Shown here in pieces: positions 12,114 through 22,400 of a stretch of DNA of 64,000 nt; position 1 is the first letter of the stretch, and every line of letters starts with the position of its first letter. A program made the translations under genes and the position numbers. Location: the NCBI GenBank assembly GCA_030427205.1, contig JAUHXC010000039.1:37559-101558 (forward strand), in the 5' to 3' direction. The notes beneath the pieces were generated by a model. The model was not told the DNA's origin. It searched no databases and saw only the letters and a program-made list of their open reading frames with translations. Source of the DNA: a bacterium (GTDB lineage Bacteria > Myxococcota_A > Bradymonadia > UBA7976 > UBA1532).

Positions 12114-13637
12114 TCAGCCGTCGTAGACGAACAGGCAGCGCTCCAGCGGGCGGATGATGTCGGCGAGCACATAGAGATAGTAGGTCTGCCCGGGCGCCAG
12201 CGTCGGCGCCGGGCCCTCGGCGGGCAGCGCCTGGAAGGCCGCGCCCGGCGGCAGCTCGCCATACGCGAAGCCCGGACCGAAGGGCGCGTCGCTCGGATCG
12301 ACCATCACGTGCCACAGCGTGCCTTCGGGCTGGAAGAGGTTCGGCGGCGTGCCCGGGTTGTCGGCGTCCGCCTCGAGCACGTAGACATAGCGCGCCCCGC
12401 CGCCCGACCAGGTCAGCGCGCCGTCGACGATGCCCACGTCGGCGTCGCACACCTCCGGCTCGAAGCGGGCCTGGCTCACCAGCGGCCCGCCGAAGGCATA
12501 CCAGTCTTGCGCCTCGGGATCGGCCACGCCGCGGCGCTGCAGCTCGGTGCGCAGGAAGCGCTGCAGCCGCTCGGTATCGGTGGTCGGCAGGCCGGTGCGG
12601 CTGCGATCGAAGCCGTTGTTGTCGATCACCGGGTAGGCGCCGAAGCTCTCCGAGTCGGCGAAGCCGGCGAACATCGCCAGCCCGGCGTCGCTGACCCCGT
12701 CGAGCCAGATCGGGCCGTCTTCGATGAACCACATCGAGGGGCCCGACGGGGTGATCGCCGACGAGTGGCAGCAGGTGCACGAGCACGACTCGACCTGCGC
12801 GGTCACCCACTCGACCTCGGCCATGTATTCGGCGTCGTCGAGCCGCGGATCGTCGGGCGCGGTGCCGGCTTCGATGGGCACGGGGTAGTAGCCGCGCTGG
12901 CGATAGGCCGTATCGCACGACGCCTGATCGACGAAGCGGCGGCCCTCTTCGGTGCAGCCCTGGATGCCGTCCCAGGTGCACACCGTGCCGTCGGGGCCCG
13001 CGCCCGCCACGCCGTCGGCCGGCGGCGCGCAGACCTGCTCGCCGAAGATAAAAGCCTCGCTCGACGGCACGCCCGAGACCGTCTCGCCGCCGCACGGTGC
13101 GCCCGGCGAGAAGCGGCCGCCGGCGAAGGTCTCGCAGCCGATCACCGTGCCCTGGCAGCTCGCCGGGTCGTCGCCGGCGAAGACGAGCACGTGCCCGTCG
13201 CCGTCGCTCTCGCCGACCGCGCAGCGGCCCAGCTCGCTCTCGAAGCCGCAGTCCAGCTCGGCGTCGAAGCGGCCCGGCGCGCCCATCACGCCGTCGGTGC
13301 AGTCGGCCTCGGCCCGCGCGAGCGTCCAGCCGGTGCCGGTGTAGGCCTTGCACTCGTCGCCGCCGGAGAACGGGTTGCTGTAGAGGCAGCGCCCGAGCAG
13401 GCCGACGACGTCGTACTCGTCGGGCTCGTCGAGATCGGGCTCCTCGAGATCCGGATCTTCGGCGGGCGTCGGGGCCGGCTCCTCGAACGGATCGGGATCG
13501 AGCTCGGGCTCGACGTCCACCCCGCCGAGCGGCGCGTCGGCGGGCGTCTCGTCGGCGTCGACGCCTTCGTGGCATGCGGTGAGCAACGGCAGGGCGAAGA
13601 GCACGGCCAGCAGGGGCAGGCGGGTCATGGACATCAC
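12114..13637 (-). CDS. Putative lipoprotein, unknown function, with one CxxCH motif
   Basis: Lipobox ALPLLTAC; acidic linker; SCSCTCCHSS segment. Confidence 0.5.
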   Translation of the reverse strand: MMSMTRLPLLAVLFALPLLTACHEGVDADETPADAPLGGVDVEPELDPDPFEEPAPTPAEDPDLEEPDLDEPDEYDVVGLLGRCLYSNPFSGGDECKAYTGTGWTLARAEADCTDGVMGAPGRFDAELDCGFESELGRCAVGESDGDGHVLVFAGDDPASCQGTVIGCETFAGGRFSPGAPCGGETVSGVPSSEAFIFGEQVCAPPADGVAGAGPDGTVCTWDGIQGCTEEGRRFVDQASCDTAYRQRGYYPVPIEAGTAPDDPRLDDAEYMAEVEWVTAQVESCSCTCCHSSAITPSGPSMWFIEDGPIWLDGVSDAGLAMFAGFADSESFGAYPVIDNNGFDRSRTGLPTTDTERLQRFLRTELQRRGVADPEAQDWYAFGGPLVSQARFEPEVCDADVGIVDGALTWSGGGARYVYVLEADADNPGTPPNLFQPEGTLWHVMVDPSDAPFGPGFAYGELPPGAAFQALPAEGPAPTLAPGQTYYLYVLADIIRPLERCLFVYDG

Positions 13638-13741
13638 TCCGGGTCGGGCGGACGGGCCGCGAACGCAGAGGTGATGTGCGGTGCGAACGGTGGTTACACG
13701 AACCCTCGACGTTCACGTCGGCCCCGGCCGCAGCCCGGGTC

Positions 13742-15712
13742 TCAATAGAACTGAATGCCCGCCATCACCCCCGCCGCCGAGCGCCAGTCACCGAAGCCCC
13801 AATCACTCGACGCCTTGTAGTACAACCGCGCGTCCAGCGCCCACGAGTAGCCCTGCAGGAACTCATAACCCAGCGTCAACGCGCCCACCGGCCCCGGATC
13901 CCGCGGGTCGTCGTCGATGCCATGCTCGACCCCCGCGCCGACGCCCAGGAGCAACAGCCGCGTCGGATGCCATTGCAGGCTCGCCGTATGGGACAGCCGC
14001 CAGCGGGTGGCATCGGCGATGAGCTGCGGCGTCACCCACGCCTCGTATTGCAGCAGCAGCCGCCACGTCAGCGAGTGCCCCATACGCAGCGCGAACAGCC
14101 CGCCGTGGTGGGTCTCGTCCAGCGGCCAGCCGCCCGCGCCGCTGAAGTGATAGCCGCCGGCCAGCCCCAGCGTGAAGCCCTGCCGCTCGGGCGTGCTCGG
14201 GCGGTCGGCGGTGTCGATCAGATCGTCCACGTCGCGCCGGGTATCGCCGTCGAGGTAGGCCACGAAGTCGAGCTGCCGCTCCTCGGGCAGCCCCTGGTCG
14301 ATGCGCGGCTGGTCGTCTTCCCACTCCTCGGCGAACTTCCGCACGAACTCGATGGCGGGGTAGGTATCGCGCCCCAGGATGCGCTGCATCTGCAGGTCGA
14401 GCCGCTCGCCGCCGACGTCTTCGTCGTAGGCCCGATAGACCAGCTCGGTGCAGACGAGGGCGTCGGTCGAGAAGAAGTCGAAGTCGAAGTCATAAGGCTT
14501 GCCCAGGTGGGCGAAGGCCCGCTCGATGGCCAGGTCTTTGCGCGCCTCGCTCAGCCGCGGGCGCAGGACGGCCACGAAGTCGCTGTGCATCACCTGCTCG
14601 AGCGACGAGAAGACCACGCCCTCGCTGATGGCCTCGATCACCCGATGCGGGTTGCCGTCGCGGGCGTTGCCCCGATAGCGCTCGAGGTGGCGGGCGACGA
14701 AGGGCCGCTCGGTCAGCCCGCGGGCCTCGAGCTCGTCCGGGCGGCCCACGTACAGGATCGCGTGGGGCCAGAAGCCGGGCAAGAAGCCATTGCTGATGTA
14801 GAAGTTCTTGCGCGCCAGGATGATGTCGCCCGGGCGCAGCGCGTCGGCCAGCGCGGCGATGCCTTTGTCGGTGATGCGCGCCTGCGCCGGCCAGACCCGG
14901 GTATCGCCGGCGAGGTTGGCGAAGAACGCCTGGATGGCATACCAGACGCTGTCGCCGAAGGCTTTGGTCTCGCGGCCGAAGCGCACCCAGTCGGCGTTGG
15001 TATATCGCGCCAGCCGCTTCTCGATGCCCGCCTCTTCGTCTTCGAGGTAGCCCTTCATCCAGCCGAACGCCGGATCGTCGAATACACCCGCCGCCTGCAG
15101 CGCCGGCTGCATGCGCGCGTACTGTCCGCGGGTGCGGCCCAAGAGCTCGATGTTGCCGTCGTGGGTGACGTTGTCGAAGACCGTATCGAAGACATCCGGC
15201 GGGATGCCCCAGATGGGCTCGGGCTCGTTGAGCTTGCGCACCGCGTTGGGGCTCTCGTCCATCATCTGCACCAGCGCCAGCCCGCGGGCGAAGAGGCTGA
15301 TGCCGGCGGTGTAGTACAGCATGAAGCTCTGCAGCCGCCGGGTCTCGTCCGGGATGGTCGCGTACGAGCTGTGGAACGCCACCATGCGGAACGTCGCCGT
15401 CCGATAGTTGAGGAAGCTGAGCATCAGCTGGCGGATCTGGTCGTTCTCGGCCTGGGTGAACTTGCCCGGGCGGGCCTCGAGGGCGTCCTTGAGCAGCCAG
15501 CCCTTGCGCTCGAGCGCGGCGACGCCGGCGGTGACCGCCGCGAGCGCGGCGGCGTCGGCGGCGATGCGCGCGTCGAGCTCGGCGACGGGCCGCCGCGACA
15601 GGTCCTGGCTGGCCAGCGGCACGATCTGTCCCGTCTCGGTGCGCACCGCCGGGCCGGTGGCGCAGCCCAGCGCGAGGGCGGCCCAACAACAGATCATCCA
15701 GGCGTGGCGCAT
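13742..15712 (-). CDS. YiiX/YebB-like permuted NlpC/P60 papain-fold lipoprotein
   Basis: Lipobox ALALGCATG; LRPGDIILARKNFYISNGFLPGFWPHAILYVG; later FDFFSTDALVCTELVYRAY as in permuted papain-like hydrolases; start at 15712. Confidence 0.65.
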   Translation of the reverse strand: MRHAWMICCWAALALGCATGPAVRTETGQIVPLASQDLSRRPVAELDARIAADAAALAAVTAGVAALERKGWLLKDALEARPGKFTQAENDQIRQLMLSFLNYRTATFRMVAFHSSYATIPDETRRLQSFMLYYTAGISLFARGLALVQMMDESPNAVRKLNEPEPIWGIPPDVFDTVFDNVTHDGNIELLGRTRGQYARMQPALQAAGVFDDPAFGWMKGYLEDEEAGIEKRLARYTNADWVRFGRETKAFGDSVWYAIQAFFANLAGDTRVWPAQARITDKGIAALADALRPGDIILARKNFYISNGFLPGFWPHAILYVGRPDELEARGLTERPFVARHLERYRGNARDGNPHRVIEAISEGVVFSSLEQVMHSDFVAVLRPRLSEARKDLAIERAFAHLGKPYDFDFDFFSTDALVCTELVYRAYDEDVGGERLDLQMQRILGRDTYPAIEFVRKFAEEWEDDQPRIDQGLPEERQLDFVAYLDGDTRRDVDDLIDTADRPSTPERQGFTLGLAGGYHFSGAGGWPLDETHHGGLFALRMGHSLTWRLLLQYEAWVTPQLIADATRWRLSHTASLQWHPTRLLLLGVGAGVEHGIDDDPRDPGPVGALTLGYEFLQGYSWALDARLYYKASSDWGFGDWRSAAGVMAGIQFY

Positions 15713-15830
15713 GTCCCCTCCCGTGTCGATGGAAGTCTGGCCCAGGCCACCGCCGGGCGCAACGCTGCCCGTCGAGGCAAATGCCCGTTGAAGCCGCCGC
15801 CGCGAGATCGCACCATGAAGGCCGCCCGCC

Positions 15831-17576
15831 GTGGAGGATCCCATGCCCAAGCCCAGCGCGACCCGCCAGCACGCCCCGCAGACCGCCGCGCGCAGCCGAC
15901 GGCCCGCCGGCGCGCTCGCCAGCCGCGATGGCTTGAACGCGCTGCGCCGACTGGCCGGCAACCGCGCCGCGTTGAGCGCGAGCGGCGGCGCGCGCCTGGG
16001 CGGGCGCTCGGCGGTGGGCGGGCTGGTCGCGGGTGGATCGGGGCTGAAGGTGCTGCCGCCGGGCGGGGCCCCCGAGCGGCAGGCCGATCGCGCCGCCGAT
16101 CGGGCGCTCTCGGGCGAGACGCGGAGGGGGTCGGCGCCGGGCACGCAGATCCCCAAGCTCTCGGCGGGCACCGCCGGCCGCGGGCATCGGGTCTCGGGCG
16201 ACCTCTCCCGGCGCATCTCCAGCCGCAGCGGCGGCGGGCGGCAGCTGGCGGGCCACGTGCGGCGCGGCATCGAGCCGCGCTTCGGGGTCGACTTCGGCCG
16301 GGTGCGCATCCACACCGACGTCGAGGCGGGGCGCATGGCGAAGTCCATCGGCGCCGAGGCCTTCACCGTGGGCCGGGACGTCTACTTCGCGCCGGGCAAG
16401 TTCACCCCCGAGACCCGTAGCGGTCGGCAGCGGCTGGCCCACGAGCTGAGCCACACCGTGCAGCAGTCGGGCCTGTCTCGCGGTCTCGGTTCGCGGGGCC
16501 GGCCGAGCCTGGGCACGCCGAGCGCGCTGGCGATCCAGGGGCTGATCAGCGCCGAGCTGTTCAAGAAGTACATCAAGGACTTCGACCGCGACGAGCTCGA
16601 CGACGGCGGATCGGGCAAGGGGCTGACCCGGCTGCCGAAGATCATCGAGTCGCTCGAGGCCTATCACAACGCCCGCGAGGACGACGACGGCAGCAAGGGG
16701 GCGCGCAAGACCCGCGAGGGCCACCTCGACAAGCTCATCAGCCGCTGCAGGAAGTTCGTCAACTGGTACGGCTACTCGGGCGACATCGCCCAGGCGGTCT
16801 ACGAGCTGTACGACGACGCCAGGTTCGAGGCCGGCGACCGCTACGAGCGCTCCGACATCATGGCGGGCATCGAGAAGAAGGATCGCCTCGAGAAGGCGGC
16901 GCTGAGTGACAAGCTGGAGTACGGGGTGCGGGTCTACGCCTGGATCGGCAACCCGCTGTACGCCAAGTTCGCCAAGGAGCGCTCGCGGCTGATCACCAAG
17001 AAGAAGCTCAACCCGTTCAATACGACCGACTCGAGCGATATCAAGATCTCGGCGGCGACGACGATCATCGACACCTACCGCGGCGACCTGAAGGACGAAG
17101 AGCGGCAGAAGGCGATCGAGGCGCTGCTCAAGGCGGACTGCGGCCACACCTGGGTCGGCCTCGAGCGGCGCTACAAGGAGACCGGCGAGCTGGCCGACGA
17201 GCTGACGTACGGCTTCTGGCCCAGCGAGCGGGTGCACCCGACCCAGGCGGTCAAGGGCATGGTGCGCCACCCCGACACCGTGCACCGCGGCGACAGCCCG
17301 CTGCGCACGAAGTACAGCGTCGTCGGCCAGTCGAACTACCTCAAGGCGATGCGCGAGGCCGAGCGGTGGCGCAAGGCCCCGCCGACCTACAAGATGGTCG
17401 AGCGCAACTGCACCACCTTCGGCCGCGACGTCGCCCGCAAGGCGGGGGCCGACTTCCCCGACTCGTATTGGACGGTGCCCATCGTCGGCGGCGACATCTG
17501 GAACCCCAACGACCTCTTCGACGCGCTCGGCGAGTCGCTCGAGACCACCGAGCGCAAGAAGTCGACCGAGATATGA
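15831..17576 (+). CDS. DUF4157-domain protein with C-terminal papain-like (H...NC) region; eCIS-cargo-like
   Basis: VRIHTDVEAGRMAKSIGAEAFTVGRDVYFAPGKFTPETRSGRQRLAHELSHTVQQSG is the DUF4157/HExxH-like motif; C-terminal CGHTWVGLE and MVERNCTTFGRDVARKAG. Confidence 0.75.
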   Translation: MEDPMPKPSATRQHAPQTAARSRRPAGALASRDGLNALRRLAGNRAALSASGGARLGGRSAVGGLVAGGSGLKVLPPGGAPERQADRAADRALSGETRRGSAPGTQIPKLSAGTAGRGHRVSGDLSRRISSRSGGGRQLAGHVRRGIEPRFGVDFGRVRIHTDVEAGRMAKSIGAEAFTVGRDVYFAPGKFTPETRSGRQRLAHELSHTVQQSGLSRGLGSRGRPSLGTPSALAIQGLISAELFKKYIKDFDRDELDDGGSGKGLTRLPKIIESLEAYHNAREDDDGSKGARKTREGHLDKLISRCRKFVNWYGYSGDIAQAVYELYDDARFEAGDRYERSDIMAGIEKKDRLEKAALSDKLEYGVRVYAWIGNPLYAKFAKERSRLITKKKLNPFNTTDSSDIKISAATTIIDTYRGDLKDEERQKAIEALLKADCGHTWVGLERRYKETGELADELTYGFWPSERVHPTQAVKGMVRHPDTVHRGDSPLRTKYSVVGQSNYLKAMREAERWRKAPPTYKMVERNCTTFGRDVARKAGADFPDSYWTVPIVGGDIWNPNDLFDALGESLETTERKKSTEI

Positions 17577-18121
17577 CCGCGAAGCTCATCGGCAGCACGA
17601 CGCTCGAGCTGCTGCGCGGCGACCTGACCCAGCAGGACGTCGACGCGATCGTCAACGCCGCCAACAGCTCGCTGCTCGGTGGAGGCGGCGTCGACGGGGC
17701 GATCCATCGGGCCGGCGGGCCGCAGATCCTCGAAGAGTGCCGGGCCATCCGCGCGCGCCAGGGCTGCCTCGACGTGGGGCGAGCGGTCATCACCAGCGGC
17801 GGGCGGCTCAAGGCGCGCCACGTCATCCATACGGTGGGGCCGGTCTATCATCGCGCGGCCGGGCAGGCGCCCCGTCAGCTGGCGCAGTGCTACCAGCGCA
17901 GCCTCGATCTGGCCGCCGAGCATGGCCTGCGTACGGTGGCCTTCCCCTCGATCAGCACCGGCGCCTATGGCTACCCGGTCGCCGACGCCGCGCGGGTCGC
18001 GGTGCATCACGTCAAGGCGTGGATCGAGCAGCATCCCGGCGCGCTCGATCGGGTGCGGCTGGTGCAGTTCTCCGCCGCCGATCACGCGAGCTATCGCACG
18101 GCGCTCGGCGAGCTGAAGTAG
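17573..18121 (+). CDS. Macrodomain protein (O-acetyl-ADP-ribose deacetylase-like)
   Basis: DAIVNAANSSLLGGGGVDGAIHRAGGPQILEECR...VIHTVGP...FPSISTGAYGYP; ATGA overlap with upstream DUF4157 gene. Confidence 0.92.
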   Translation: MTAKLIGSTTLELLRGDLTQQDVDAIVNAANSSLLGGGGVDGAIHRAGGPQILEECRAIRARQGCLDVGRAVITSGGRLKARHVIHTVGPVYHRAAGQAPRQLAQCYQRSLDLAAEHGLRTVAFPSISTGAYGYPVADAARVAVHHVKAWIEQHPGALDRVRLVQFSAADHASYRTALGELK

Positions 18122-18470
18122 CGCCGGTCGGCGGCCTTACAGCAACCAGACAACTATACGGTAGATGACGCGCAACCCAGCGGGGGCGTGGATTCGGCCA
18201 AAATACCGGATAGTTGCCGGTGCTCTTCAGTGTCGTTCTCTACCGCTTCGTCCCCATCATTCGCCGCTGATCTTGGAACACCTCGTGGAACGCGGCGCCG
18301 AGAGCCGCAGCCGAAGTGCTCGGCTGAGCCGAGCAGGCGAAAGGCCAGGCCGCCATCGCCCGAGTTCCGGTGACCCGGCCGGCTGGGATGATTTCTCGAG
18401 CCTGCGTCGCGAGCGATGGTCAACGCAGTCATCGGATGCTGAGGCGAAGCCGGTCGGCGCACCGTCTCGG

Positions 18471-19394
18471 TCAGAGCTGCGCCATGCCTGCCCGCACCGC
18501 GGCTCGCAAGGCTTCGTAGTCGGCGAGGCCAGTCCGCGGGGCGATCTGGTCCTGCCAGAGCGCATCGAAGGCCGCGTCGATATCGGGCCGGAGGCGATAC
18601 CGATCCTTGTCGGCGCTGCGCGTGATCTTCGACGAGTTGCTGTCGAGCGGCAGGCCGGCGTCGCGGGCAGCCAGGCGACGCAGCCCGCGCTCGTCGAACT
18701 GATCGGCGTGGTCCAGCATGAAGCCCCGCGACGACTGGCGGACGACGACCTCGAACAGGCCATCCGTCAGCTCGATCTGCATCAGCCGGGCGATCCTGCG
18801 GACCGTGCCGGGCAGATCCCGCACCATGTCCTCGTAGCAGAGCAGCAGCACCGATGGGTTGTCCCGTTGCCGCCACCACGAGATCATGTGCAGCCACCAG
18901 TCGTCCAGCGTGCCGGGGGCGGGCATGAAGGCCCGAGCGAACGCCGTCAGGTCGATCACGCCGGGTTCGAAGAACCAGTTCTCCAAGAAGCGGTAGTACG
19001 AGACGATCACGGTCTTGGGGTTGCGGAACGCACAGATGTAGCGTCCGCCGGCCGGCGCGTCGTCCCAGGTGGCGTGGGTCATGTACACCCGCGGGTCGAA
19101 CACATGGTCAGCGTTCAGGTCGAGCCCCATCGCGTGGGCGTAGTCGATGCACGGCACGACATAGCTGATCTCCTCGAAGCTCATGTCACCGCCCGAGCGC
19201 AGACCGTGGCAGATCTGTTGCATCCAGGTCGTGCCGCTCTTGGCGAAGGGGGTGATGAAGACATCCGAGGGGCGGGTCACGAGCGGCGCGCCCTGCGGAT
19301 AGCTGTCTACGCTCATCAGCCGGTCGTGCAGAGCGAAGAACTGATCCAGCGTGGTGGCGCGGCCCCAGGGGCGGTCGGCGGGGGGGTGATTCAT
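18471..19394 (-). CDS. Sulfotransferase (Sulfotransfer_1-like), BGC tailoring
   Basis: TPFAKSGTTWMQQICHGL (5'-PSB loop), ICAFRNPKTVIVSYYRF (3'-PB motif). Confidence 0.88.
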   Translation of the reverse strand: MNHPPADRPWGRATTLDQFFALHDRLMSVDSYPQGAPLVTRPSDVFITPFAKSGTTWMQQICHGLRSGGDMSFEEISYVVPCIDYAHAMGLDLNADHVFDPRVYMTHATWDDAPAGGRYICAFRNPKTVIVSYYRFLENWFFEPGVIDLTAFARAFMPAPGTLDDWWLHMISWWRQRDNPSVLLLCYEDMVRDLPGTVRRIARLMQIELTDGLFEVVVRQSSRGFMLDHADQFDERGLRRLAARDAGLPLDSNSSKITRSADKDRYRLRPDIDAAFDALWQDQIAPRTGLADYEALRAAVRAGMAQL

Positions 19395-19407
19395 GGTGCA
19401 GCCAGCT

Positions 19408-22400
19408 CTACAGGGTGAAGGTCGTCCAGCCCGTCTCGTCGGGGCCGTCGGTCTCGGACGCAGCGGTCTCGGCCGGGGGATGCTGGCCGGCGATCTCCGC
19501 GGCCAGCGCGGCGATCGACGGACCCAGGAGCATCCGCGGCAGCGGAATGCGTAGGCCGAGGTCGCGCCGCAGCTGATTGCGGAGCGTGATCAACATCAGC
19601 GAGTCGAAGCCGAGGCCCAGCAGGCTCTCGTCCCGGTCGAGCGCCGCGCCGTTGCATCCCAGCAGGCGCGCCACCCGCTCGGTGATTTGGTCCACTGGGG
19701 TCGACGCTTCGCCGCTCGGCACCGGTGGCCCCGGGATGTGGGCGGCGTCGCCGGTCTCGCCCACGAGCAACGGCGCGAGCAGCTTCGCGTGGGCCCCGAA
19801 GGCGGCGACGAAGGCCGGCCAGTCGGCGTCGATGATCGCCCAATGGCCCTGTGCGCCGAGCAGCCCGCGCAGAGCCGCGCGGGCCTGACCCAGCGACAGA
19901 GCGCCGAGGCCGGTCTCCGCGGCGATGCCGGTCGTGGAGACGTCCGCTGCCATGCCCAGCCCGACCCAATCGCCCCAAGCGAGGCTCAGGGCCGGCATAC
20001 CGCGCGCATGGCGGCGTGCCGCCAAGGCGTCGAGGGCGGCGTTGGCCGCGGCGTAATCGGCGTGGCCGCTCAGGCCCAGCAGCCCCGCCGCAGACGAGAA
20101 AAGGACGAACAACTCCAGCGCTGAATCCCGCGCCAGCCGGTCCAGGATCACGGCCCCGTCGACCTTGCCCCGCAGCGTGCGCGCGACGCGATCCATCTCG
20201 GGCACGCTTCGCGGTTGCTCGGCGATGGCGCCGGCCGCATGGATGATCCCCCGCAGCGGCGGGCCGGCCAGAGCGCCGAGCAGGGCGCCCATGGCGTCCT
20301 CGTCCGCGACGTCGACCGTCGGTGTGTCGACGGATACGCCTCGCCGACGCAAGGCGTCGAGGCGGATCGACTGCGCATCGCGTGTGGGTCCCCGCCGGCT
20401 GGTCAAGACCAGGTGGCGCGCCCCGAGATCGGCCAGCGCGTCGGCCGCCTCCAGCCCGAGCGCGCCGACCCCGCCCGTGACCAGATAGGTCGCGTCGGGT
20501 CGGATGGCGGTGGCCCGAGGGGGCGGCGCGGACCGCTCGAGCCGAAGCCCATGGCACGTCGCCCCCCGATACAGCGCGTGCGTATCGGCCGTCAGCGCGT
20601 TGCACAGTGCCTCGGCGGCGTCGATGGCGTCGGCCGTCGGGTCGAGATCGAACAGCCCGCCCCCGGCGACGGTGCCCTCCAGCACCAGCGTGCGGACCAC
20701 GCCCCACACCAGGGCCTGGGCCAGCGAGTCGCCCGGGCAGGCGTCGATGCTCTGGGCGCCGCGGGTCACGAAAGTCGCGGGTATCGACGCCGCGCCCAGC
20801 CACGGCACGAGCGAAAGGACACCGTCGATGGCGGCGTGCTGCGCCGCGGTGCCGTCGCCAGAGGCGTCCAGGGCGCGCAGGTGCACGATGCGATCGACAT
20901 CTGCTTCGGGCAAGGCGGCGCCCGGCGCCGCGACGATCGCTCCGATCCCGGCGGCGCGGGCCCGCGTGGCGAGCGCCGCCCCCACGCCGCCGCGGTCGGC
21001 GAGGATCAGCCATCGCGACCCACGTGGGCTCGAAGGTTTCGACGGCGCCTCGGCCCAGACCGGCCGATAGAGCAGATGGGTCCAATCGCTGGGTCGAGCC
21101 GTCTCGGCCAGGACCTCGGCGGCGACCTGCGCGGCCTGCTCCGCCGTCAGCAAGCCCCGGGCGGCCAGCCGCTCGGTCGCCCGCCGCAACGCGGATTCGA
21201 GGTCGGCCGTATCCCGCGTTGGCGCGGGGCGGTCGATCCAGCAGCGGCGTCGCTGGAACGGCATCGTCGGCAGCGCGCGCTTGCGCCAGGGGCCGCCGAC
21301 GAAGACCCGGCTCCACTCGATGTCCCGCCCCTGCTCGTAGAGCCGCCCGAGGCTCGTCAGCATCTGCCCCCAGTCGTCCTGGCACCGACGCAGGCTCGGG
21401 AGCAACACCTCCGCGCCGTCCGCGCGGGCGATCAGACCCAGGAGCGGGGCCGACGGCCCGATCTCGATGATCGTATCGACGCCCCGCCGGCGCAGCGTCT
21501 CGACCCCGTCGACGAAGCGGACCGGCGCTCGGGTATGCCGGACCCAATACCCGGGGTCGGTCGGATCGTGGTCGAGCCCGCCGTCGATATTCGAGACCAC
21601 CGGCAGCGACGGCGCCGTCAGCCGGTAGCGCGCCAGCGCGGCCTTCAGCGGCGCCAGCATCGGCTCCATCGCCGGAGAGTGGAACCCATGGGAGACATCG
21701 AGCCGCTTGCAGCGCACGCCGCGCGCCTCCAGTTCGAGCATCACCCCGTCGAGCGTGGCTGTATCCCCGGCCAGTACGCTGCTCGATGCGGCGTTCACCG
21801 CCGCGACGCACAGGCCCGGGTGGGCCGACACGACGGCCTCGGCCCGCGCCGCGTCCAGGCCGACCGCGAGCATGCCGCTGCCGCTCGGCAGGGCCTGCAT
21901 CAGCCGCCCGCGCTCGGCCACTGCTGCCAATACATCGGGCAGCGCGAAGACACCCGCGGTGCAGGCGGCGGCATACTCACCGATGCTGTGGCCGAGCACG
22001 ATGTCCGGCTCCACGCCCCACGACCGCCAGAGCGCCACCAGGGCCAGTTCGACGGCGACCAAAGCGGGCTGGGTATATTGCGTCTGGGAGAGCAGCGGCG
22101 TGCCGTCGGCGTCGGCCGCCCCCTCGAACAGCACCTCGAACAGCGGCCGCGGCAGCAGCGTGTCGAGGATCGCGGCGCACTGGTCCAGGGTCTCCCGAAA
22201 CGGGGTGGCGGCCGCGTACAGTCCGCGGGCCATGCCCGGGTACTGCGCGCCCTGACCGCTGAAGACGAAGGCGATCCTGCCCGTGCTGCCCGATTCGCCC
22301 GGCCCGGCCGCCTGCGCGCCCGCTGTCGCCAGGGCGTCGCGCAGGCTGCGGGTGCTGTCTCCGACGACGGCCAGGCGGTGCTCGAAGTGTCGGCGGCCCA

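Noticed and set aside
14490-17285. 931-aa minus-strand ORF and similar giant antisense ORFs (e.g. 1043-3781 N-terminal part, 22585-25794, 41454-43568, 7134-9359)
   Set aside because: Low-complexity Arg/Ala/Gly/His-rich shadow frames opposite well-supported genes, expected at this GC content
18122-18470. Missing C-terminal half of the caspase-like gene at the left cluster edge
   Set aside because: No caspase-like Cys motif found in minus-strand frames there
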